Assembly (NCBI GenBank): GCA_010093515.1
Contig: MU001701.1
Location: forward strand, 137,955-164,863
Origin: Lineolata rhizophorae
Taxonomy: Eukaryota; Ascomycota; Dothideomycetes; Lineolatales; Lineolataceae
Length of the DNA stretch: 26,909 nucleotides
Reading direction: 5' to 3'
Part shown: one piece after another, positions 1-10,850 of the stretch
Layout: the number at the start of each line of letters is the position of its first letter
Position numbering within the stretch: position 1 is the stretch's first letter
Notes under the pieces: generated by a model
Databases searched by the model: none
What the model saw: only the letters and a program-made list of their open reading frames with translations
Told to the model about the DNA's origin: nothing
Translations under genes and position numbers: made by a program

Positions 1-35
1 GGATTGGATGGCCAGCTTGATTCTGGCCTCTTTTG

Positions 36-216
36 ACGCGTCCAGAGGCATTGGTGGTGAAGAAATTGAGGTGTAAAGCTAGCGGACGCGTCATGACGCG
101 TGTCAACGCAGCCAGGGGGTCAACGCAGCCAGGGGGTGGACCACGTTAGTACACGTTCAATTTTGGGGATGACATTATTCCTTCCTTGTTTCTAATACAT
201 GGAGGTTCTGACGCGT
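36..216. promoter_or_regulatory. Cluster of four ACGCGT (MCB-like) sites
   Basis: ACGCGT occurs at 36-41, 86-91, 96-101 and 211-216. The middle two form a perfect 16-bp palindrome, ACGCGTCATGACGCGT, at 86-101. In ascomycetes ACGCGT is the MluI cell-cycle box bound by the Mbp1/Swi6 complex (MBF, or DSC1 in fission yeast), which drives G1/S genes. Whether the cluster serves NUP188, whose ATG is 526 bp beyond the last site, or a divergent gene left of the window cannot be seen. ACGCGT also occurs singly elsewhere in the window (for example 9696-9701 and 10264-10269), so only the clustering is notable. Confidence 0.35.
103..136. repeat. 17-bp tandem duplication
   Basis: The unit TCAACGCAGCCAGGGGG is present twice in direct succession (103-119 and 120-136) with no mismatch, and a T follows the second copy as it follows the first. 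It lies directly after the ACGCGT palindrome. Two identical adjacent copies suggest a recent slippage or duplication event. Confidence 0.9.
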
Positions 217-741
217 GTAAATCTAAACTCCCATCCAAACCTAAAAATACTTTAGGAAGATCAAGTACTTGTGAAGTAATCGGAGAACAGACGAACCTCT
301 ACTTTACGCTAATCAGATAGGGCTGCGTATCTGCAATTATCATACGTAGTTTCTGAGCCTTATGACACGCGATTGATCCCCGAAATAAACCGTATAGTGG
401 CTTTCACATGAAATTAAATAACTTAAAGAACACGTAGTAGCTGGGAAGTCATGTTCTATCACTAAGCCTGTAAAATCTCATTGTGAATAAAAACTTAGTG
501 TCGAAACTCGGTCATGTGACACGTCCTAGAAAATCAGTGACATGATTGGTTGGCGGACCCGTTGTTGGAGCTTGGCGAGCAAGGAAGGTGCGCCCATACG
601 CGACGCGCCCATGCCATAACCTTTCGGAGCTGCACATCGCACGCCCGTCGACCATCACCTTGATCTTCCAACACCACAACCTCTTAGCCCTTGCGTTGTG
701 CATGGCTTTCGATTGAACCACGCGACCCACAATTCGGAGCC

Positions 742-3700
742 ATGGCTCCTCCGGAGGACCTTCTTTACTTTCCTCCGCTCGACAAATGCCTCTCCGGCGA
801 AGGGCCTTTGATGTGAGTTTTCAGCTCTTGCGCATTTGCGCTTAAGCGCTAACAGCCTCCAGCTCATGGCGCGACATTTACTCTGGCCTCTGCGACCCTT
901 CGCGCCTTAAAGATGGCTCAGCTATCCTCACCGTTCTCTCCGACAACGATGCCGCCCAACTCCTCCTCCAGCACTTTGAGCCCTTCCCAGCTCCTACACC
1001 ACAGACGAAAAGCGCCTTCGAGACCAAGACTGCCGCGATTAACGTCACCCCTACCAGCAACAATGGCCACTACGATATTACGGAGCTCAAGGCTGACGCG
1101 CTCTGGCTATCGAAGGAAGCCAAGATCGACGAGATGGCCGCGCTTCGCGTCACATTGCTTGAGTGGCAGCATCGTCCGGGCGCGCAGCTCCTTAGTGGTT
1201 TCACAGAGGAGGAGGTGTTAAGTGTACAGGATGCGGCGGGTACGACGAGTCTGCAGGCTTCAACATTTCTTCCGCGGTCTTCGCTATTGCCAGCGTCGGC
1301 GGGTACACCGTGGGAAGCTGCGTCGGAATTCTCTACGCCTCAGCGGCGACATACGAGGCTGCTCAATACGTATCTATCGGAACGCACACATGTGTTAAGG
1401 GTGGCAGAGATCTTGCTGCGGATGGGCACGATTGATAAGGAGAAGAAAGACAAAACGCCGTTGGGTGATGCCAGTAAGGATTTTGCAAGCCGGTTCGAGA
1501 AATGGGCCGAGAAGTCTTCCGGACCGTCTATTACGACGCGCTACATTGACGCCGTGCGAGCACGCGTGGAGAGATACGATACGGGCAGTGGATGGTTCGC
1601 CGCCGAGGGTGGCAATGAGCAGATGGAAGAACACTGGGGTCGATGTCAAGTGGTAGAGATGATCCATTTACTGCAACTCTTGCTCGTTCATATCGACACA
1701 GACAAAGGCTTTCCTACCTCATCAGAGATTTCAGCATGGACTCGTTTTGTTGAGCAGTACCAGTTTTTGACTGGTTTCAATCCGGTGAGTATTCTTTGTA
1801 CGTCATTTGCGACGAAAGCATCCACTGACGGTTTCTGCAGCCATTTCCAAGCCAACAAACACTGATACCTCTTCTTCATGCCCTGATAGCCGTTGTATCT
1901 CTGGGAATCCTCAAGCTGCCGCAAACTTCGACTGACTTAGGCACCGGTGCTCTGGAGTGGAACTACGTCGAAAATGCTAGCCCTAGCCAACAACCGATGA
2001 CAGCCCGCGGAAAGCCGCATTACCTCTCCGATCCGGCTTGCGCAATCTATCTACATGCCGTGCTTAGCGAATCGGCGCGTGCCGGGCCAAATCCCGGCGT
2101 CTTGGCTGCGTTTGCTTGGAGTATGATTTCCCTCGGTCTCAAGAGGCAAGCATCCCAGAAGAGAATTGAACGAGATGAAGCCTTGGAGCAGCTTGCAGAT
2201 GACCGTCGCTCTTCTCTTGACCCCTCAGATGGATTTGACCAAGTTCCCAAGGTGGTATCGGAAGAGATCTGTGACCGTATTATGTTCGAAAGCGAGGAGG
2301 ATGATCCGATCGCATTTCTAGCAAATGCTGCAGCCACGCATGGTAGAGTTTTCGACCTGATTGCGGAACTCTCTGGTACTATTACTTCGGCAACCCAGTC
2401 CCCCATCGACTACAGCTTTGGCAGCCTAGCTAGAAACATCTTGCTGGACCTTATGGGCGAGAGCCTTCCATTCTTGACGTATGGTTCAGAAGTGATCATT
2501 GCAACCATTTCAACCATTTCGGGCAATCGGCATTTTTGGGACTTGGAAAGCGTGGATTCGAGTGCGTTCTCTGACGACATCGTTAGAAGGTTCTCCGACA
2601 ACGACAACCTTATCAAGCTACTCTTTGAACCCGCTATCGAGAGATACCCTCACGAAACGCTTCCTCTCCTAAATATCTGCAAAGCGCTTATCATCATGGG
2701 CAAAACAAATGATGAAAGCCTGGAAATTACCCAGTCTCTGGAGAGGGCCCCGAGGTTCACGCGCGTCCTTCCCCCTAATTTTCAGGCTTATGACATTCTC
2801 GAGGATAACATCACTGTCACTTTGAGCGCGGATTTGCCTCTGTTTCGTTGGGACGATCGCCAGCGCCTACTCACTTGGCATGGCAATACGATGGTTGAAA
2901 ATGCCTTTGTGGTGGACAATGAATCAGACTATATACCTAGAGACTGCATCGGTGTCATCGCAGCTGACACTACGCCGCCGGTTGTGTCTTGGGCCTACCG
3001 GCACAATATCTTCAGCTACCTTGGAAGGTGGCTTGCTACCTTGAGAAGGGAAGACAACCTTGTCGATATGTCAACAGGGGAAACGATTGATCGAGACACG
3101 GCTAGCGAGATCATCAGTCTCCTTACATCAATTCTTCTCACGCTAAAAAAGAGAAACGGGTCTTTAGATGCGCCTGCCGATGTCATCGCCGAAGGTACCC
3201 GTTTGCTAAGCGAGTGTAATAGTGCACTTGGTCGGAACAACGACATTGTGGAGATCATTTTCCAGATCTTCGAGCAGGAGATGCAGAACCAGGTGGAACA
3301 GCCTGGCACCGAAGGTTCCTTGGAGCTTCTCGTCAACTGCGTGCAGTTCATGTACGTGGTTATGGCGTATACGCCAACTAAAGTGTGGGCCATGCTCTCG
3401 TCCAGCCGCTTTCTCGACCTTGATGGTAATGGCGGCTGCATGATGCAGATTGTCGGGGCGACTGAGATGGTCCTCGGCCGCTATGACTTCCTCATTGGAT
3501 GTATCAAACTCTTCGGCGCCTTGGTAGACGACGCCATTGCTAGCAGAGTCTCCCGGAATACGCCCAGCAGGGCTTTAAATCGCTTTGATCCTTCGTTCAA
3601 GGGGGGACGTGTGATATCGCCCGAGAAGTTGATGAGCAACATTCTGTTAGCCTACGAGCGAACTCTAGTCGGGGTTTTTGAGAGCTCTCCCGGCTGGAAG

Positions 3701-6616
3701 TTTCTAGTTCCGGAAGATAGGCTCTTCATTAACATCAGCATCATCGAGACATTCAACAGTATTCTCGACGCCACGTTCAAGTACGGAGATTCGACCGATA
3801 TTTCGCAAAAGATCACCTCGGTCTTAGCTCCTACCGCAGAATATTTGATAAACGTTTTCATTTCGTCTTCACGAGACGACATTCCCACGCACCCAATCTT
3901 GGACATTCTTTGCTCCGGCATGACGATCTCAAATTCAACCCTTTTCCCGGACATCAACGAGATGTGGACACGCCAGACGACCGTCATGGTTGACTTTTCC
4001 TCCAAAGTTCTGCGGATTGGAATGATGCTTGAGCGTCCAAAATCGCACCTTGAGGCACAGCTCTTCAAATCTGCTCCGCTCCTTGCTCGCATTTTCGCTT
4101 CGGGCGAGTCCTTTAAGGCGCCGATCGCAAACTTGCTTCATATTATGGTTCGGAGTGCCGATCGTCTCGACAGCGAGCCGACATCACTTTTGGGTCATCT
4201 TCGGCCGGAGACTGCCAAGTGCTTCCTTAGCGTGCTCTCATTCACGAGCCACCCTTTCATTGATGAAGATGTTGCGGTGCACATTTGGAAGTTGTTGTCA
4301 GCAGTGGTCAGCTGCCGGCAACAGTGGTTTTCCATTTACATCCTCACTGGAAGCACTCCGAGAGAGTCATTAAAGGGCGGCCACGCAAAATCGCCCACGG
4401 CGAAGGCACGTGGCAAGCCGTTCCTCACCCGCGCCTTAGATGAACTTTCCGAGATCAGTCATGTTGGCGAATCGCTTCCGCATAGCCTAGCCCTAGCGAT
4501 GTTGGAGTTCGTTGCTCTAGCACAGAACCACTGGCCTTGGGCAATCAACGACATTAGGACCCATCCTAAATTTTTGACGTGCATCGTGGGTTACGTTGGA
4601 CAGTTGACGAAACCAGAACGGGAGTCGCCGCAAAAGAGGTACTGGGCCAAGGCAGTCCGCATAGCAGCATATATTTCGGAGATTTTAGCCATGTATCTCC
4701 ATACGATGAGGCAACTTGGGACCACTTCAGCTATCATCCCTCCTTTAACTGAGAACCTCGTCTTCCTGAGGGCCTTGGGTGTTGCTGCCCCGGAGTACAA
4801 CTCATCGCTTCACGCGAACCTGAAGTCTAACGTTGAGCAAAAGTTTGGCGGCTGTAGGCTATCTAACTTCAAGCAGCTGGAGCCTGCTTGGACCAATTTC
4901 CAAGTCGGCGACTTTTACAGCATCGACTTTGCAACACGAGTCCTTGGCTTTGATCCCTCATGGACTGGGAAGCAAAAAGGGTCAGGCTTCAAAAATGAAT
5001 TTGAGCGTGCAAACGCGAACCTCGCCGAAGTGGAAGCTCAGATCATTCTCACCAAATCGTGGAAGCTCCTAGCCATTGAGATTGGTGGATTAATTAAGCA
5101 AGAAGCTAGCCAGCGCAAAAAGGAAGCCCGCTTAGGCAGGATCATGACCAGTGTTGTTGAACAATGCCTAAGGGCCAACATTTCGGCCAACTCGTCCTTG
5201 CCCCTGTTCGACCGGTTAAACAAAATCAGAGCAGAATTTGCGTTTGTCCTGATGCAGAAGATACTCGACTCTGGAGTACGGGAACCGGCGACAAGAGGAG
5301 TGTTTGCCGTTTGTTGGGAGGCGATCTTATCGACATATCAGAATTTCGACGTCTCATTCGCGGATGAGAATAAAGATTACTATCGCCTGCTAGTCAGGCT
5401 GCTGTATCTCTCCTTGCAGCCACACCTCATTCCAGCACAGGTAGAAGCAGAGGCCGTTGCGGGAGCTGTACAGGGAATGGACCAAGACGGGGCGTATATT
5501 TCCCTTCTCAAGTCCAAATCCGTACGGCGTCGTGACGCGAGCAAGGACACCCCAGCGATCGCGCCAGATTTGATAGAAGTTTTGCTGAAAGTCGTGTGCA
5601 AGGGCTTCCATTCTCTGTGCGCACAACTTCATGAAGACGTTTCCGAAGTTCTTGCGTCGGACTTCGTTCTGTTGACGGGTATTCTGCAGACCGTCCTCCG
5701 GATCCCAGGCATGGCCAATCTCAATTCGCAAATCAGTCTGACGATTTCTGGAGCAAATACAACCCGCTACGCGATGAGCCTCTTTTCGTGGTCTGATCGA
5801 CTTGCTGTCTCACCTCCGAAAGACCAACAGGCACGCAACGGACGTCCCAAACTTCTAGATCCTATCTATGGCGAGCTCAGCATTACCTTCCTACTCACAC
5901 TTTCCTCGATCCCTCAACTAGCTGAGACACTAGCCGTCGAAGGCGTCCTCTCTCGTCTTTCTGGTGCTCGCTTGACAGACTACTTCCGCCGTCCGTCTGG
6001 CTCCGGACCTTTCGACGAACCGCCTCGTGTGCACGCCATCTGGGCGCGTGGATTCCTACCGCTTTGCCTTAATCTGCTCGACGCCGTTGGTGCCCCTGTT
6101 GCTGCGGAAGTGGCATCTTTTCTCAACGGTTTTGCTCCACAATTGCGCCGCGCGGCCCGTGCCATGGCCAATCGGCCTGGTATCGGCAGCGCAGCCTCTG
6201 TAGCCGCAGCTTCCCTTCAACCTGCGGCAATTGCGGCCGGAATTGTGGATCCATTAACTGCTTCTACGGCAGGGACCATAACACTGTCCCTCGCGGCAGA
6301 GGTGCACGCACTTTCCATGTTGAGCTTAGTCTTGGATCGTTTCAAGGACGCTGGCGCTGCGGCTGGTGTTGTGAGTGATGAGATCCCGCCACTTGAGTGG
6401 GATAAGGTTACGGTGAGGGAGGATGTAGAAGGTTGGTTGGAGGGAAAGAAAGCTTTGAGTGCGAGGATTGTGGCTATGGGGGATAGAGAGGCCGAGATGG
6501 GGAGGACAAGGCCGATGAGGAGGGGCTCAGGAGCGGCACAGAATCGGCTAGAGGAGAAAGTGGTGAACGAATTGAGGGGATGCGTGGCGTGCCTAGGTGG
6601 TGAGGGAGCTACATAA
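742..6616 (+). CDS. NUP188: Nucleoporin Nup188, inner-ring scaffold of the nuclear pore complex
   Basis: Exons are 742-812, 863-1784 and 1841-6616, giving about 1,922 residues; Chaetomium Nup188 is about 1,858. The first exon encodes MAPPEDLLYFPPLDKCLSGE, and splicing yields PLISWRDIYSGL, matching the Chaetomium N-terminus (YLPPLEDCLTG...LSWR). Other landmarks recalled from that family are ALWLSKEAKIDEMAALR (about residues 102-118), TYLSER (~190), AFAWS (~420), QQWFSIYILTGSTPRESLKG (~1157-1176), QNHWPWAI (~1227) and the final NRLEEKVV (~1898). A beta-rich stretch at ~655-745 may be the SH3-like insert; the rest should be an alpha-solenoid. The family binds Nic96 in the inner ring, in parallel with its paralogue Nup192, and helps passage of membrane proteins. 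The ATG has a good context (GAGCCATGG). The third exon is open for 4.8 kb, and an alanine-rich stretch lies near residues 1770-1810. I see no defects, and Nup192 fits less well. Confidence 0.96.
813..862 (+). other. NUP188 intron 1
   Basis: This 50-nt intron starts GTGAGT and ends CCTCCAG, with a branch-point-like GCTAAC at about 848-853. It splits a codon after two bases (AT|C, Ile24). Removing it joins the short first exon to the long frame and restores the conserved ...SWR motif, which fixes the boundaries. Confidence 0.92.
1785..1840 (+). other. NUP188 intron 2
   Basis: This 56-nt phase-0 intron starts GTGAGT and ends TTCTGCAG, with CTGAC at about 1825-1829 as the likely branch point. 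Unspliced, the frame stops soon after, at 1863-1865. Splicing joins ...LTGFNP to PFPSQQTLIPLLHAL and leads into the 4.8-kb final exon. Confidence 0.94.
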
Positions 6617-7480
6617 TACCAAAAGGGGAACGTGCAGTGGGTCTTGATGGGTCTAGGACATGGGATGAATCAAAAGTTCTATGATCACGGCTTGGCATAG
6701 TGCAAGGTCATAGCTAACTGGCGTTGGGTGACTTCTTTTACGAGCTCCTCCGGTGGTACTTGTCACGTTGTACACTAGGCTTGAGTTACTTTAATGGCCA
6801 GTTTCGAATCCACAAAGACAGAATTTGACGTTCTCCTTAATTTCAATCGAAGGTATTTTAGAAATTGCTGACAACTTAAATGCAAAGGAACTGCAGACGC
6901 ACCTAAGATATACAGCTGTCTCAACACATTCGTACACGTCTTTACGAAATCGGTTAGTTCGAGGTCCAAACTACCCAGATTCCGACTCAAAATAGACCCG
7001 AACATCCGTGGCAGCAACCCCAGATAGACTACTACGAGTCCTGAAGTGAGCAACCTAGACAAAACATCTTTATGACGCAATTGGTCATATTTAGATCTTA
7101 TACATGAAGTCGATGGCATAGCAAGAATGTCATAGCTTAGGCTGATATTTGCTAGTAGAAGTGTTTCGGAATCGTGCTAACAGACCAACAAACCTAAGTT
7201 CTCTCCAACTAGCTCCATGTATATTATTTAAATTCATATTAAAAGAACACCTGTAGTCAATATTCTCACTCTGTCAAGTGAAAGCTAGATACTACCAACT
7301 GTAAGAAGTGCATCAAAATAAGTTTAACCAAACAGTTCAATGACACCGGCATTAATGTTCAAAGTCTTAATGTGCCAGTAAAGTTGTAGCATCTCAAAAT
7401 TGTAGCCCAGGGTCGACACCTGAAGTGATCATATTTCACTCCTAGTAGGAAAATGCCATTCCAACCCTATTGAAGGAACA
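6617..7480. other. AT-richer gene-free stretch after NUP188
   Basis: This holds the NUP188 3' flank, with no canonical AATAAA seen close to the stop, followed by clearly AT-richer DNA than its surroundings. The best open frame, 7119-6775 on the minus strand (114 codons), has no recognisable motif. The composition could reflect an old, decayed repeat, but no family or terminal repeats are visible. Confidence 0.5.
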
Positions 7481-9019
7481 TTAGCAGGTGGCTGCAGCAG
7501 CACATATCTCACATGAGAAGCACCCCCTCTCACCGTGGCCCATCATTGGCGTAGTCCGCTTAATTTGCAATTCCCCAAGAACGCTTAAAAGGACCTGCAG
7601 CCCATACCTGCACGCCTGTCCAAGCACAAAGAAAAATGTGGAGAAGTCGGCCGTTGCTGCCCCTGACCCTGGCAGCCCCGTCAAGCAGAACGATCCAAAG
7701 AAGCTCCATGCATGACCCGAACAGGGGATGGGGCGCATCCCCATAAACGGTGTCGTTACCCCTTACCCGCCCCGCCGGCGCGAGGAAAAACCGGCTGCAG
7801 AAGCACGACACGTGAGCTTGGGACGTGAGGTTTCCTGATTGCTCGGAGGGAGACCCTTGATGGGAGAGGCCTTGAACCGAGGATGAAAGAGGCTAATTTG
7901 GAACGCGCCGGAGGCTAGACCGAATCCACGTAGGCCCGCCATCTCGCTCGGTAGAGACTTGTGTTGGGCGTACTTTTCATGAAACGCGCGAGCGGGTCTC
8001 GCCTTCCCGCCCTATCGATTAAGCACATGGGAACGGAGGTTTTCCGGGCTGGGTCATCGTGGTCTGAGCTGAAGACGAACATGTCCAAGGACTGAGAGCC
8101 TAGATTCCGGCGACAGTGAGAAGTGTTAACGAGAATCACGCTCTTTCGAGTGGAGTCACGAAGGCGAGCGGGATCGTCATATTCATCCTACGCGATAACA
8201 AAGCCTTTGATGAGAAACAGGGTTCGCGCTGACACGGGGCCGCTCGAGTCAAAAGGCGATCTGAAAGGACGGAAAAGCAAAAGGAGCTGCGTAGTAAACA
8301 CGGGGTGCATGCCTTGACGAAGTTAATACCGGGTAGGGGAAAACTTGTTGGAAATACCCCGGCCAACTCGAGAAAAAAGTGCTCTCGTTGACGGAGAGGA
8401 GCGGACTCGGAATACGATGCGAAATCCCGGATTGAAAATGCATAGCTTTCTCGGGTGTGCGCGGTGCCCAAGCAGATCAAGACCCTATTTGCCAAGTATG
8501 CCAGGGCCTGCCGGCCGACGTCTGGGATTGGGCCAACAAGTGAAAAGCAAGGGGAGAGTATTGGGGAAGTGTGGGATTCTGGTCTTGGCGAAACTGAGCC
8601 ACGAGCCAGCGTGGTATTGTGTGTAGTACAACAAAGCTCCTCGAAAGTAATAGCGAAGGGATTGTTCATATACACCACCCCTGGACCTAGTAACCGTGCA
8701 GGCCATTAATAACGGCCCGGCGCCAACCCCACAAGATCACCGACGCTTGGGCCCGATGCGGAACAGTGAAGTAGATCTTGTGATCTTGAAAAGTCGAAAC
8801 GTACGTCAAAAATAAGGCGACTTTTAAAAAGCCTCTATTAAAAAGGCACACCATCTTTTGATCAACCTGTACCTTAAAAGTTACATTTTTGGCACATGCA
8901 CGCCCACTCTCAGGCGTCGCTGCTACCTGGATAGCTGAATGCTTCTAAGCACTAGTCCAGGCACGCGAGGAATAGGGATCAACAGGAACAAAGTAAGCCT
9001 TGCTATAGCAAGCAGTCAT

Positions 9020-9036
9020 GAGAGAGAGAGAGAGAG
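9020..9036. repeat. (GA)8 microsatellite
   Basis: Seventeen bases of perfect alternating G and A following CAT. It is a simple-sequence tract in gene-free DNA. Confidence 0.95.
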
Positions 9037-9703
9037 CCCAAAAAGTCTAGACGCTGCGTGTATAAATGAAATTGACATGGGTGACCCACCATTAGACGAG
9101 CCAACGACTGAATTGACTCGACCTCGGAAACTGCCCCGGCCTGGCTCCGAGCAAGCTTTAACTTGCCCAACGCGCCGGTATATCGTATAATTTCGCAGGA
9201 ACGCGCAGTTTTTCTTAGCTGATTGCAAGTGCAAAAAGGAAGCCGGGTCTATGCCCTCGTCCGGCTGGCAGCCGCCTATATACAACGTACGTTGGAGCAC
9301 ATATGTAGTTCTGTTCACATGGGCGCTCGATACCAGGTTTGGCCTAGCGCACATTCTGGCTAAAAGGCAAGTTGCTCCCACGGGCAAAGCTAACGATGGC
9401 ACACTCGCCAGTCGCTGCCGGACTCGCACAGAGAAACCAATCTACTGGTTCCTGCGGCCGCTTGCTGGGTAGGTATTACGAAGTATTGTCGTATACTGCG
9501 CGGGCTGGCCACCTGATCCCCTCTGGCAGCACGTATCGTTCCTTTCATTCTTCGAGCGCTTCCGCACATACGAGGTGTTTTCGTTGTGCGAGCTGAGAGG
9601 CATACTTGCACACCCGCCGTCCTCACTTAACTCCCTCGTCACTTACACCGTCCTATTAAGCATCACGGTAGCCCGGGATTCTCGTGAAGCTCGCCACGCG
9701 TGA

Positions 9704-9719
9704 CGGGCGCGTGCGCCCG
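9704..9719. repeat. GC-only inverted repeat with 7-bp arms
   Basis: CGGGCGC (9704-9710) and GCGCCCG (9713-9719) are perfect inverted arms separated by GT. It sits beside an ACGCGT at 9696-9701. No T-run follows and the region is GC-rich, so it may be a chance hairpin. Confidence 0.6.
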
Positions 9720-9835
9720 CGCGACCGTAAACCACCTCCCGACGTCCCCCTTCCGCCAAACGGGACGCAGAAGCGGGCAGGGAGATCCACGGGAGCGCGG
9801 TGCTCGTACCGGTACAGTGCGCCGGAGTACTCGGG

Positions 9836-10424
9836 ACGTAGCTAGGAAGAGCCTAGCCTTAGTGTGCCGCATCCCAGGTTTCCTTCTTGAGGACAACGGG
9901 ACTATCAGTAGGTAAATCTGGCCTCAAAGGCGCCGTTGAGCGTAGGAGTGGGCAGGTATATCGCGGATCCCTTGGGGGGTGGGCCGGCGGCAAAAGGAAA
10001 CGCAAAGGAATTTCCCGACACTGTGTGCGGCGCGGTGTACCTACGACGACTGAGCTAGCAAGGCTCCACTGGAAAAGGTCACCGGTACCGCCACGTGATA
10101 GACATCCATTCCTCCAACGAAACGGGCCGGCCCTGATGCGCCACGTCTGGGAGCACAAAATGGCCATGGGTCCTGAGGGGGGGGGCAAACTGCGGAACGA
10201 GGAAGGTGGGGGGTTGGCGCTCTCTCTATCTCGCTCTCCCTGCAGCGCCGCGCTGCTCGTCCGACGCGTACTACGTAAAGTGGGCTGTTACGACGGGATG
10301 GCGACGTCAACCCGCCGCCGGCACACTTCGCGGAAGCAGGCCGAGCCGCACATTTGAAAGTGGAGCCGTCGAGCGAGGGAACCGCAGGGACAGCTCGCAC
10401 GATAGGTCCAGTACGTAGCTAGGA
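9836..10424. repeat. Dispersed 12-mer ACGTAGCTAGGA, two exact copies
   Basis: ACGTAGCTAGGA is found at 9836-9847 and 10413-10424. Shorter relatives (GTAGCTAGG at 10631, CGTAGCTAAG near 12164, CGTAGCTAG at 15588-15596) lie further along the same gene-poor region. The core TAGCTA is palindromic. The region also has TACCTAGGTA (13736-13745). These resemble dispersed short words I recall from Sordariomycete intergenic DNA; function unknown. Confidence 0.5.
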
Positions 10425-10850
10425 GGTAGTATCCTGGCACAGCGGACAGGAGAAGCCGGGGGCAGCCTAGAGAGATACCATGCAGCGGACAGCTGCGTGT
10501 TGAGGGTTCCGTGGAGAACGCATCTTCCAGGTGCTTGCGGACCCTTACCCATTGGGCCCATCCACTGGACGAGTGTGCCCTGTTATTACCGCGGGTCACG
10601 GGTCGGCCGGCCACACGGCGAGTTGGTAGGGTAGCTAGGTACCTGAGCCCAAACGTGGCGAATCGTCATCGTGCTTCGGGCAGCGACAACGCACGAAGCT
10701 GACTTGTCCGAGTCAAAAGTAGCTGCGCGCTAGGGATTCGGCCGCCGACCACAGGTCTGGTGGCGCTCCATTCGCCCGAGGACTCCATCCACGTGCTTCG
10801 AACGGCGCCGCTAGACTAGCACGGCCGCGGTACAGGAGACCAATGAAGGT

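Larger units (their letters stand above)
1..741. other. Gene-free upstream region of NUP188
   Basis: No coding sequence is recognisable on either strand; open frames are short and compositionally random. The left half is moderately AT-rich and holds a cluster of ACGCGT words and a 17-bp tandem duplication, listed separately. The last ~200 bases before the NUP188 ATG are more GC-rich and probably include its promoter and leader. No TATA box is evident. Confidence 0.6.
7481..10850. other. Gene-free region, mixed composition
   Basis: Open frames reach only 180 codons (8678-8136, minus) and many lack an ATG or overlap several others. None shows a family motif, plausible codon bias or a coherent intron pattern. 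Short palindromic words and simple repeats are scattered through it and listed separately. A short AT-rich pocket lies at about 8790-8900. I see no RNA gene. Confidence 0.5.

Noticed and set aside
742-6616. Assignment to Nup192 instead of Nup188
   Set aside because: The N-terminus, the TGSTPRESLKGG segment and the C-terminal NRLEE motif follow recalled Nup188 sequences; recalled Chaetomium Nup192 begins and ends differently.
6775-7119. 114-codon minus-strand frame in the AT-rich island
   Set aside because: No recognisable motif, no intron context and no partner exons; consistent with a chance frame.
8136-8678. 180-codon minus-strand frame
   Set aside because: Composition is random-looking, it is overlapped by other frames and shows no family resemblance.
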